The notes beneath the pieces are model-generated. The model saw only the letters and a program-made list of their open reading frames with translations, was not told the DNA's origin and did not search any database. Shown here piece by piece: positions 42,137 through 48,781 of a stretch of DNA of 57,679 nucleotides. Within the stretch, counting starts at the first letter, position 1; each line of letters begins with the position of its first letter. Origin of the DNA: Dysgonomonas sp. UBA7710 (lineage in GTDB: Bacteria > Bacteroidota > Bacteroidia > Bacteroidales > Dysgonomonadaceae); NCBI RefSeq assembly GCF_002482385.1, contig NZ_DLFW01000014.1, positions 1 through 57,679 of the forward strand, in the 5' to 3' direction. The position numbers and the translations under genes are program-made.

Positions 42137-42531
42137 GAAACTATTCAGGAACAAATATAATGGCCTTGCTTATGCTGGTCTTCGCCCTGTCGGGATGCAG
42201 GACACGCACAGTATTCATCCCTGTGGAATCGGTACGGACAGAGTACAAAGACCGCCTGCTACGCGATTCGGTTCATCTTTACGACTCGGTTTTGGTGAAA
42301 ATGCGAGGTGATACCATCTGGCTGGAAAAGTACAAATATTTGTACCGGGACAAACTTTTGCGTGATTCCGTCTTTGTGAACGATACCATCCGTGTACCTT
42401 ATCCTGTAGAAGTGGAGACAGAGGTAAACCGCATGAGTTCATTCCAATCGTTTCAGATATGGTGCGGACGGATATTATTGTTGCTGGTTACCGGTTGGGT
42501 AGGAGTGAGGTGGTGGAAAAAACAAGTGTGA
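42133..42531 (+). CDS. Unimolecular spanin (u-spanin)
   Basis: 132 aa with a lipobox ALSGCRT (Cys ~22) at the N-terminus and a C-terminal membrane helix (~108-126, ILLLLVTGWVGVRWW). The periplasmic part is a charged, repeat-like rod with EYKDRLLRDSVHLYDS and DKLLRDSVFVNDTIRV. A lipoprotein end in the outer membrane plus a transmembrane end in the inner membrane is the u-spanin layout, which fuses the membranes in the last step of lysis. It overlaps the amidase by 4 nt and closes the lysis cassette. Confidence 0.7.
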   Translation: MRNYSGTNIMALLMLVFALSGCRTRTVFIPVESVRTEYKDRLLRDSVHLYDSVLVKMRGDTIWLEKYKYLYRDKLLRDSVFVNDTIRVPYPVEVETEVNRMSSFQSFQIWCGRILLLLVTGWVGVRWWKKQV

Positions 42532-42538
42532 AAAATGG

Positions 42539-42655
42539 GACTGTCTCAAAAGTAATATTACGTTAGCAAAGTATTACTTCCTATTGTCATGTTGAACGGA
42601 GTGTATGTAAAAAGAAAGTGAAAAATACTTTTGAGACACCTTCATTTTTTTATTG
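42539..42655. repeat. Inverted-repeat element / terminator
   Basis: ACTGTCTCAAAAGTAATATT and AAATACTTTTGAGACACCTT are inverted ends (~18 bp) around 80 bp that include GTCATGTTGAACGGAG and ATGTAAAAAGAAAGTGAAAA. Both internal pieces also occur in the element at 12517-12732, one of them inverted. T-rich sequence follows, so it can terminate the phage operon. Confidence 0.6.
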
Positions 42656-42703
42656 TATGAGTCAATTGTTATATACTGTGCGGGAGTACGCTTCATATTA
42701 TTT

Positions 42704-43714
42704 TCATTCTATCACAAATACGACTGTGCCTTCCACCGGAAAAGTATCATAAATAAACCTGGCATGTGAGGTCGCATTACGCACACACATATGCGACCGG
42801 GGAGTAGTTCCCAGCGAAGCGCTGTATTCTATAAAATCTTTGCGGGGGGCATTCACGGGCACGCCATGCAGGTATCCGCCATTGGTAAACCGGCTGGCGT
42901 AAGGAGCAAAGCCGCCTGTTTCTGTGGTGCCGTCGACAAGGAAAAACATCTTATACTTCTTCTCCTGTATGACGAACATCCCCAGCGGAGTTTCCTGCTG
43001 ATGCGGCGGTTTGTGCAATCCTGTGGTGACAGGATTCATGCTTCTTATCATCCATTTGTCTCCTTCCTTTTGCAGCGTGACCACATTCTCATTGATGCGG
43101 TCTACAAATATCGCACTGTTGAAGACTACACTATCTGCTATCTCTTTCACATACTTACGGGGAACAAGCCATTCACCGGGAAAGTATATGGTCTCTATCT
43201 TTTCAAACTTTGTGCTGTCTGTTCCCTTTATCAGTTTCACCAGCGAACCATCCCTCCCGTAACGCTCGGGGACAACAGTGTCCCCGACAGGATATAAGGG
43301 TACCGACTGGTAGCGTTCCACATCGTAATTGTCGGCTATGCGTTTATATACATTACGGTGATATTCCTTTACCAGCGGAGCTTCCCCGTTGTTGTTCCTG
43401 TAGTTTTGCAAGATGCCCCACGAGGCATGTTCTATCTGCATGGAATCTATCGTTTTCAGTCCGGCCTTGATCTTCTCCCACTGAAACCGCCGTGTGGTAT
43501 CTTTGTAAGGATAAGTGTCTTCAAGCGTATATTTATCATAGAGAAGTTCCTTTTCTACGGTGACTGTATCCGTTCTTTTTGTTTCATCTTTATCCTTCAC
43601 AGCCACCGTATCCTGCGAGGGGGGATCTGCCGGTTCGGGTTCAACATTTTTCTGTCTGCACGAATTGAATATAAGAATACTGATAACTAGGAGACTCGTA
43701 GTTATTTTAGCCAT
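42704..43714 (-). CDS. L,D-transpeptidase (YkuD family) lipoprotein-like
   Basis: 336 aa. The N-terminal signal ends IFNSCRQKN, a probable lipobox. Residues ~25-60 are Pro/Thr/Asp-rich linker. The C-terminal YkuD domain has MNPVTTGLHKPPHQQETPLG, then GGYLHGVPVN and TPRSHMCVRNAT, giving the His-Gly...Ser-x-x-Cys-x-Arg active site (Cys near residue 310). These enzymes make 3-3 peptidoglycan crosslinks or attach proteins. It is a host gene next to the phage lysis cassette, but convergent with it and without its motif. Confidence 0.8.
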   Translation of the reverse strand: MAKITTSLLVISILIFNSCRQKNVEPEPADPPSQDTVAVKDKDETKRTDTVTVEKELLYDKYTLEDTYPYKDTTRRFQWEKIKAGLKTIDSMQIEHASWGILQNYRNNNGEAPLVKEYHRNVYKRIADNYDVERYQSVPLYPVGDTVVPERYGRDGSLVKLIKGTDSTKFEKIETIYFPGEWLVPRKYVKEIADSVVFNSAIFVDRINENVVTLQKEGDKWMIRSMNPVTTGLHKPPHQQETPLGMFVIQEKKYKMFFLVDGTTETGGFAPYASRFTNGGYLHGVPVNAPRKDFIEYSASLGTTPRSHMCVRNATSHARFIYDTFPVEGTVVFVIE

Positions 43715-44090
43715 AAACTATTGTTTTTGTATTTATAGTGAATATACGTTTATCTTAAAGATATTGACGATTTCCTTTTTGTTATTATTTTTTATAGTTA
43801 TTTCTTCTTTATAAAAATATTAACTTTTTATTATAAAAACAAAGAAGATGCTTTATTGTTTCCCGTATTTACAAAATATACCTGTCCTGTGGCTTAAATG
43901 AAAGGACTTTGAGGTTGCTGCAAGAAAATGTCCGGTTTTATGAAGGCGCGTCAAAAGTAATTTTTTCCATCTCTTAGTCTTTTATATTTTACCAACAATA
44001 ACTAACTACATATTAACTCTTTCGAATGAACACGGATATTCCCTTTTCTGTTTAAATAAATATATCGGTATCAATTTAAAACACGACTTC
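43715..44090. other. AT-rich intergenic region
   Basis: No gene was seen. GGCGCGTCAAAAGTAATTTT near 43945 is a single arm of the CAAAAG-type inverted-repeat family. No clear TAnnTTTG box was found for the gene at 44091. Confidence 0.4.
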
Positions 44091-44519
44091 ATGAACAATA
44101 TACCCATAATAATAGAAGAAATTTATCCGGAGCCTCTATCTAAGGTATGGAAGGCAATCACCGATAAAAATCAGATGAAAGAATGGTATTTTACCATCGA
44201 AGATTTTGAACTCAGAGAAGGCGCCGAATTTAATTTCACTGTATCCTTCGAAGATGTTATCTATCACCACCGTTGTGTAATAAAAGAAATTGTTCCTCAA
44301 AAAAGATTCAGCCACACATGGACGCATCCCTCACAGAGCAAAGGCGAATCGGTAGTTACATGGGATCTGCAACCCGTGGATAACGGGACCAAAGTTGTCC
44401 TCACACACGAAGGTGTAGAAAACTTTGCCGATGCCGGAGCCGGCTTCTCCCGCGAAAACTATGTGGCAGGCTGGGAGGAGATATCAGGAACATCCCTCAG
44501 GAATTTTCTATCAAAATAA
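44091..44519 (+). CDS. SRPBCC / AHSA1-like protein
   Basis: 142 aa. EIYPEPLSKVWKAITDKNQM with KEWY at the start, GAEFNFTVSFEDVIYHHRCV in the middle and GWEEISGTSLRNFLS at the end match the AHSA1 branch of the START/Bet v1 fold, which binds hydrophobic ligands. It is the first of a run of three small stress-type or ligand-binding genes, 29 nt from the next. Confidence 0.8.
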   Translation: MNNIPIIIEEIYPEPLSKVWKAITDKNQMKEWYFTIEDFELREGAEFNFTVSFEDVIYHHRCVIKEIVPQKRFSHTWTHPSQSKGESVVTWDLQPVDNGTKVVLTHEGVENFADAGAGFSRENYVAGWEEISGTSLRNFLSK

Positions 44520-44548
44520 TTTAATTACCAATAAAAAACAAGATCAGT

Positions 44549-44941
44549 ATGGCAACAAAGACGAATCCCGTAGTATGGTTTGAGATTTATGTAGACGATA
44601 TGGCCCGTGCCCGTAAGTTTTATGAAACAGTGCTGGCCAAGGAACTGACCGATATGCCGATGGAAGGTGCAACGGATTACAACATGGTAATGTTTCCCAT
44701 GGCAGACGACATGGATGCACCCAATGCCTCCGGTGCACTGGTATGGATGAAAGACGTGAAAGCCGGAGGTAACAGCACGGTAGTGTATTTCGGGTGCGAC
44801 GATTGCGCCGTGGAAGAGAGCCGGGTAATAGCTGCAGGCGGGCAGATACACCAATCAAAATTCCCGATAGGGGAATATGGCTTTATTACACTTGCTGTAG
44901 ATACCGAAGGGAATGTCTTCGGGCTGCACTCTGAAAAATAA
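44549..44941 (+). CDS. VOC (glyoxalase-like) protein
   Basis: 130 aa. VVWFEIYVDDMARARKFYE is the standard first strand and helix of the VOC fold, with GGNSTVVYFGCDD at the second module and YGFITLAVDTEGNVFGLHS at the end. The ligand or enzyme activity is not known. It lies between two SRPBCC genes, 18 nt from the second. Confidence 0.85.
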   Translation: MATKTNPVVWFEIYVDDMARARKFYETVLAKELTDMPMEGATDYNMVMFPMADDMDAPNASGALVWMKDVKAGGNSTVVYFGCDDCAVEESRVIAAGGQIHQSKFPIGEYGFITLAVDTEGNVFGLHSEK

Positions 44942-44959
44942 ACCCCAAAAAACGATAGG

Positions 44960-45388
44960 ATGGAACACGTAAAGAAAGAAATCACCGTAAAGGTTCAGGT
45001 CAACCTGTCGCCGCATATCGTGTGGGAATACTGGACAAATCCTGAACATATAGTCAACTGGAACTGTGCGTCTGACGACTGGCATACACCTACCGCCGTC
45101 AACGATCTTCAGCAGGGCGGGTGGTTCAGGTGGCGTATGGAAGCCAAGGACCGCAGCGCAGGTTTCGACTTTGAAGGACGGTACGATGAGATTGTACCAA
45201 ATGAAAAGATAGTATATACAATGGCTGACGGTCGCAAGGTTAAGATATTATTCACAAATGTGGATAATAATACCCTGATTATAGAGACATTCGATACTGA
45301 AAACCTGAATCCGGCAGATATGCAGCGTGCCGGGTGGCAGGCCATCCTCGACAGGTTCAAATATTATGTGGAATTGAACGAGAAATAA
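44960..45388 (+). CDS. SRPBCC / AHSA1-like protein
   Basis: 142 aa. VQVNLSPHIVWEYWTNPEHI and VNWNCASDDWHTP are typical of the YndB/AHSA1 type, followed by GGWFRWRMEAKD and a C-terminal GWQAILDRFKYYVE helix. Probably co-transcribed with the VOC gene. The ligand is unknown. Confidence 0.85.
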   Translation: MEHVKKEITVKVQVNLSPHIVWEYWTNPEHIVNWNCASDDWHTPTAVNDLQQGGWFRWRMEAKDRSAGFDFEGRYDEIVPNEKIVYTMADGRKVKILFTNVDNNTLIIETFDTENLNPADMQRAGWQAILDRFKYYVELNEK

Positions 45389-45403
45389 ATTGTCACGCAA
45401 AGG

Positions 45404-45720
45404 CGCGGAATATAATTTAATTCTACCTTCATTGCTTAACGAAAATGTTGGATTATTTTCTGCTACACTTCGTTCGATCTCACCCCTGCCCTTTGGAGAG
45501 GGAGCCGCCCGCTAGCGCGGACTTCCAGTCCGTGTCTTGTTGACAGGGTAAAATGTTTGCTACGCAACACACAGACGGGACGTCTGCGCGAGCGGGCGGC
45601 GACAAGACAAATGTTCTTCAGGCTCTGGCCATACGTGCGTCAGCCGACTCGTAACTTGTAACTGCCCACAGGGCGCAGTAACTTGTAACTAAAAATAGAA
45701 CAATTTTATACTGCAACAAT
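45404..45720. repeat. GC-rich inverted repeat region
   Basis: Two 32-bp arms at 45504-45535 and 45569-45600 form an imperfect inverted repeat starting GCCGCCCGCT. Each arm holds a smaller hairpin (GGACTTCCAGTCC and AGACGGGACGTCT), giving a clover-like fold. TTTTCTGCTACACTTCGTT at 45459 recurs at 57550. AACTTGTAACT words follow. No gene was seen; GC is clearly higher than around it. It is probably a mobile non-coding repeat. Confidence 0.6.
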
Positions 45721-45898
45721 AAAAAAATATCCCCTACATCGCCGACCGGCATTCATATCCGGCAATCACTTATTTATATTCATTCTAAATATAATTCAAT
45801 AATGAATTATATGAGTTCAATATTTTGCATATAAATAAAAATAGTGTAAATTTGAACCATAATTAATAATTGAAGTATATCTCAAATATAATACATTT

Positions 45899-45927
45899 TT
45901 ATGAAAATAAAATTCAATTATCTATAC
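45899..45927 (+). promoter_or_regulatory. Regulon promoter motif of the replication operon
   Basis: TTATGA, 13 nt, TTATCTATAC, followed by AATAAGAAATAATTAAGAAT. The leader resembles those at 3.5 and 23.6 kb. The first real gene starts 96 nt downstream, a longer leader than at the structural genes. Confidence 0.75.
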
Positions 45928-46022
45928 AATAAGAAATAATTAAGAATGAGGAATGAAAAAACGCGTAAGCGGTTAATACTCATAACTTATTACTTATAAT
46001 TCATAACCTATAACCAACTAAC

Positions 46023-46355
46023 ATGGGCGCATTAAAAATTGACTGCTATTGCAACGAACAACAAATGGAAAGAATCGTAAGGCATATTACCCGCCACCTG
46101 AACGAATCGGACAGGACGGACATAGCCGACTTCGACACACTGATAGGCGATGTGCGTATATGTGTGGAGTTCGAAACCTATATGGATACCGTACTGCTGA
46201 AAACATCGGAAGTCCTCGACCGCAATTGGGATTTGCTCGACGAAGATTCTGCCGTACTCGCCTCACGCCTCAAACCTGTACTGGAGGAATACAACCGCAA
46301 TCACCGTGAAGCCTTTGCTCAGGCACATCATGTAATCAGCGACAGGATATTTTAA
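46023..46355 (+). CDS. Phage protein of unknown function
   Basis: 110 aa, helical and acidic: NEQQMERIVRHITRHLNESD, RICVEFETYMDTVLLKTSEV and YNRNHREAFAQAHHVI. It is the first gene of the operon with the winged-helix and DnaC-like genes. I do not recognise it. A role in replication or regulation is a guess from its position. Confidence 0.5.
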   Translation: MGALKIDCYCNEQQMERIVRHITRHLNESDRTDIADFDTLIGDVRICVEFETYMDTVLLKTSEVLDRNWDLLDEDSAVLASRLKPVLEEYNRNHREAFAQAHHVISDRIF

Positions 46356-46460
46356 TGAATGTACCAATGTTATAATGTAAGCTATTGGCCATTAGCTAAC
46401 AGCTATTAGCTTAAAATATTGGCACATCGGCACATTAAATAATTAGCATATCAAATAAAA
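46356..46460. repeat. TAGC/GGCACA word repeats
   Basis: The same GCTATTGGCCATTAGCTAAC phrase as at 36.96 and 47.73 kb, followed by ATTGGCACATCGGCACATTA. It fills the whole gap before the winged-helix gene. Confidence 0.6.
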
Positions 46461-47117
46461 ATGACTTCCTATATCGAACTTATAAACAACGCCTGGGAAT
46501 TGAGAGAACAGGGAATTATTTCAGTCCACGAGCACGATTTGTACAACTATCTGCTGCACAAGTGCAACAGGCTCAACTGGAAAAATCCTTTTAATCAATC
46601 CACGGAGATTATATGCGCCGTTCTCGGTATTAACCGGAATGCGCTGACCAATCGCAGAAACAGGCTGAAGCAGGCAGGACTCATCAAATTCAAGGAAGGT
46701 ACTGCCAAAATGAAACCCGCCGAATATACCATCACCTGTATCGAAAAAGATACGCAAGGCGATACGCTTTGTATTACACTTACCGATACACTGTCCTATA
46801 CGCTCGACCATACGCTTCCCTATACCTATACTAAAGACAAGACTATACAAGACAAGACTAAAGAAAAAGGGACGGCGAAGCCTGTTGTGATGTTTAGAAA
46901 ACCATCACCGGAGGAAATCGCAAACTATTGCCGCGAGCGGAAAAACACGGTAGACGCGCAGGAATTTTTCGACTTCTACGAATCGAAAGGATGGATGATA
47001 GGCCGCAACAAGATGAAAGACTGGCAGGCAGCCGTCAGAAATTGGGAGAAGAAATTTACAGGAAAGAATCACAATGCGGCTTCACATGATAATACCAGAC
47101 CCTATGAAGAATTTTAG
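46461..47117 (+). CDS. Winged-helix replication protein (phage DnaD/helix-loader partner-like)
   Basis: 218 aa. The N-terminal ~90 residues form a winged helix (LYNYLLHKCNRLNWKNPF, LGINRNALTNRRNRLKQAG). A repeat-like Tyr/Thr/Pro linker (TLSYTLDHTLPYTYTKDKT) follows, then a C-terminal domain with SPEEIANYCRERKNTVDAQE and WMIGRNKMKDWQAAVRNWEK. This is a common layout for phage replication initiators of Bacteroidetes. Its linker DNA is also found, broken, at 3661-3815. The next gene overlaps by 14 nt. Confidence 0.65.
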   Translation: MTSYIELINNAWELREQGIISVHEHDLYNYLLHKCNRLNWKNPFNQSTEIICAVLGINRNALTNRRNRLKQAGLIKFKEGTAKMKPAEYTITCIEKDTQGDTLCITLTDTLSYTLDHTLPYTYTKDKTIQDKTKEKGTAKPVVMFRKPSPEEIANYCRERKNTVDAQEFFDFYESKGWMIGRNKMKDWQAAVRNWEKKFTGKNHNAASHDNTRPYEEF

Positions 47118-47691
47118 AGACATCACCGACCTGATGAAACGACAGCAGATGCCCCTACCCTCTCAAAAGGTAGAGATACAGATACCCGCTGCCGAAAAGA
47201 TTTTGCGGGAAGCCCTATTGCATTTTCTCCAAGCCGAAGGACGCGAAATGCAGTGGCTGCCCGAGTACGAAAAAGTGGCCGGATGGCTTGCCGGAAACCG
47301 TGGTAAAGGCTTGTTTCTTTACGGTAACTGCGGACGGGGAAAGAGCCTGCTGTGCCGTTATGCGCTGCCCGCCATCATGCTCGGATATTGCCGGCGGGTG
47401 GTATCGGTATTCGACACGCATCAGATGAACAGCAATATAGACCTCGTATTGTCGAAGCATATCATCAGTATCGACGATATCGGTACCGAAGATGTGAGCA
47501 ACGTATATGGCAACAGGCGCATGGCTTTTGCCGAAGTGATGGACGCCGCCGAAAAACACGGCAAACTACTCATCATATCCTCCAATCTCCCGGTGGAAGA
47601 TATACGCAACCGCTATGGCGACCGTGTACTGGACAGGATAAAGTCGACCACAATGCGGGTATTGTTTGAGGGGGAAAGCCTTAGGAAATAA
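47104..47691 (+). CDS. DnaC-like helicase-loader ATPase
   Basis: 195 aa from ATG 47104, which overlaps the upstream gene by 14 nt; a longer start at 47074 is possible. Walker A GNCGRGKS is at ~74-81 and Walker B HIISIDDIGTED at ~120-130. SNLPVEDIRNRYGDRVLDRI near the end is the sensor and Arg-finger region of the DnaC/IstB type. It probably loads the host DnaB helicase with the winged-helix partner. Confidence 0.85.
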   Translation: MKNFRDITDLMKRQQMPLPSQKVEIQIPAAEKILREALLHFLQAEGREMQWLPEYEKVAGWLAGNRGKGLFLYGNCGRGKSLLCRYALPAIMLGYCRRVVSVFDTHQMNSNIDLVLSKHIISIDDIGTEDVSNVYGNRRMAFAEVMDAAEKHGKLLIISSNLPVEDIRNRYGDRVLDRIKSTTMRVLFEGESLRK

Positions 47692-47817
47692 TGAACTAAT
47701 AGGATAATGTGCCAATGTGCCAATCAAAAAAAGCTATTAGCCATTAGCTAACAGCTATTAGCTTAAAATATTGGCACATTGGCATATCAGCTAATTGACA
47801 TATTAAACAAGAATAAC
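47692..47817. repeat. TAGC/GTGCCAAT word repeats
   Basis: TGTGCCAATGTGCCAATC, GCTATTAGCCATTAGCTAAC, AGCTATTAGCTT and TTGGCACATTGGCATATC fill the space before the sigma-like gene. Confidence 0.6.
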
Positions 47818-48429
47818 ATGAAACTAGGAAACAGCAACGGCAACAACACAGGTAAGAAATACTTTATCCGCGGACGCGACGACCGGAACGAACCACAGCA
47901 CGCACACCGCAGGAAGGCGGACGAGTTTAACACATGGTTTGCGAAAAACCACGAACAACTGGCCAGCTTCCTGATAGGTAAATACGCCTACGACGAGGAT
48001 GTATTCTACACCACTTATATGCGTATCAGCGAGAAAATCCTCTTTTCGGGGATGGTGATAAAGGACTATCAGGCCTACTTCCACCGCTCTTATTTTACCA
48101 ATTATATACAGGACAGTGAAAAGGAAAGCCGCTATGTAGCGATACCCGTCCACCATCATCTGGAAGCGCACCACTCCAATCCTCATGAGCACGAGCGTAT
48201 GCAGACACAACTGGAGGATGACATATTCAATTATGTGTACCGCCGCTACGACTTGCGCGAATTTGAGCTTTTTAAGATGTACATCACCCTCAAGCCCGCA
48301 GTCAATTACCATACACTGGCCGCTATAACCCATGTGCAGGCGCATAAAATACAACGCATCGTATCCAAGATCCTGACCGATATACGCAGCAATAAGGTAC
48401 TGGTGGGCAGGTATCGGGAGGTAAGGTGA
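47818..48429 (+). CDS. Sigma-70-like regulator of the phage locus
   Basis: 203 aa from ATG 47818; an upstream in-frame extension is repeat-encoded. Residues ~55-105 (DVFYTTYMRISEKILFSG, YQAYFHRSYFTNYIQD) resemble sigma region 2. Residues ~155-195 (YDLREFELFKMYITLKPAVN, ITHVQAHKIQRIVSKILTDI) resemble region 4 with an HTH. The middle is charged and His-rich (HHHLEAHHSNPHEHE). Sigma-like proteins of this type are encoded in Bacteroidetes phages. It is a good candidate to read the TTATCA-N13-TTATCTATAC promoters. The similarity is by eye only. Confidence 0.55.
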   Translation: MKLGNSNGNNTGKKYFIRGRDDRNEPQHAHRRKADEFNTWFAKNHEQLASFLIGKYAYDEDVFYTTYMRISEKILFSGMVIKDYQAYFHRSYFTNYIQDSEKESRYVAIPVHHHLEAHHSNPHEHERMQTQLEDDIFNYVYRRYDLREFELFKMYITLKPAVNYHTLAAITHVQAHKIQRIVSKILTDIRSNKVLVGRYREVR

Positions 48430-48551
48430 TTTTAATTAATGAACTAATAAGATAATATGCCGATATGCCAATGAGATAATGTGCCAATGGCGCAAAGCGG
48501 CATATTTAATTGGCATATTGGCACATTATCCCATTAAACAATTAAAATATT
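48430..48551. repeat. GCCAAT-word repeat
   Basis: Degenerate words ATGCCGATATGCCAATG, GTGCCAATGG and TTGGCATATTGGCACATT, with the two halves inverted to each other, so it can form a long imperfect hairpin. No gene was seen. Confidence 0.55.
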
Positions 48552-48704
48552 ATGTTTACAATCCGTGAAATCAGAATAACAGGCATCACCCGCCTGAAAG
48601 TAAATATAGAGACGGACGATATCGAACATATCCGCAGCGAATGCGCCCGTACCTATAAAGTAAGTAAAAGCAAGGTGAAATTTGTATATGATGAGAGAGA
48701 ATGA
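48552..48704 (+). CDS. Small phage-locus protein, 50 aa
   Basis: ATG at 48552 after an A-rich site (TTAAAATATT), stop TGA at 48702. It encodes a basic, beta-rich 50-aa protein (FTIREIRITGITRLKV, YKVSKSKVKFVYDERE). It is the last gene of the replication/sigma operon and is followed by a hairpin. The function is unknown. It is supported by position and coding-like sequence. Confidence 0.45.
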   Translation: MFTIREIRITGITRLKVNIETDDIEHIRSECARTYKVSKSKVKFVYDERE

Positions 48705-48716
48705 TGTACAAAAGAA

Positions 48717-48744
48717 CAGGGGCGAATACACTGATTCGCCCCTG
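48717..48744. terminator. Bidirectional terminator-like hairpin
   Basis: CAGGGGCGAAT-ACACTG-ATTCGCCCCTG, a perfect 11-bp stem between the phage operon and the convergent surface protein gene. It has no T tract. Confidence 0.65.
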
Positions 48745-48781
48745 CATAACTTATAATATAACCGGATATGCCCGTATCATT

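Noticed and set aside
42704..43714. L,D-transpeptidase as part of the phage lysis module
   Set aside because: It is on the opposite strand, is separated by a terminator element, has a lipoprotein signal and lacks the motif; it is a usual host cell-wall enzyme.
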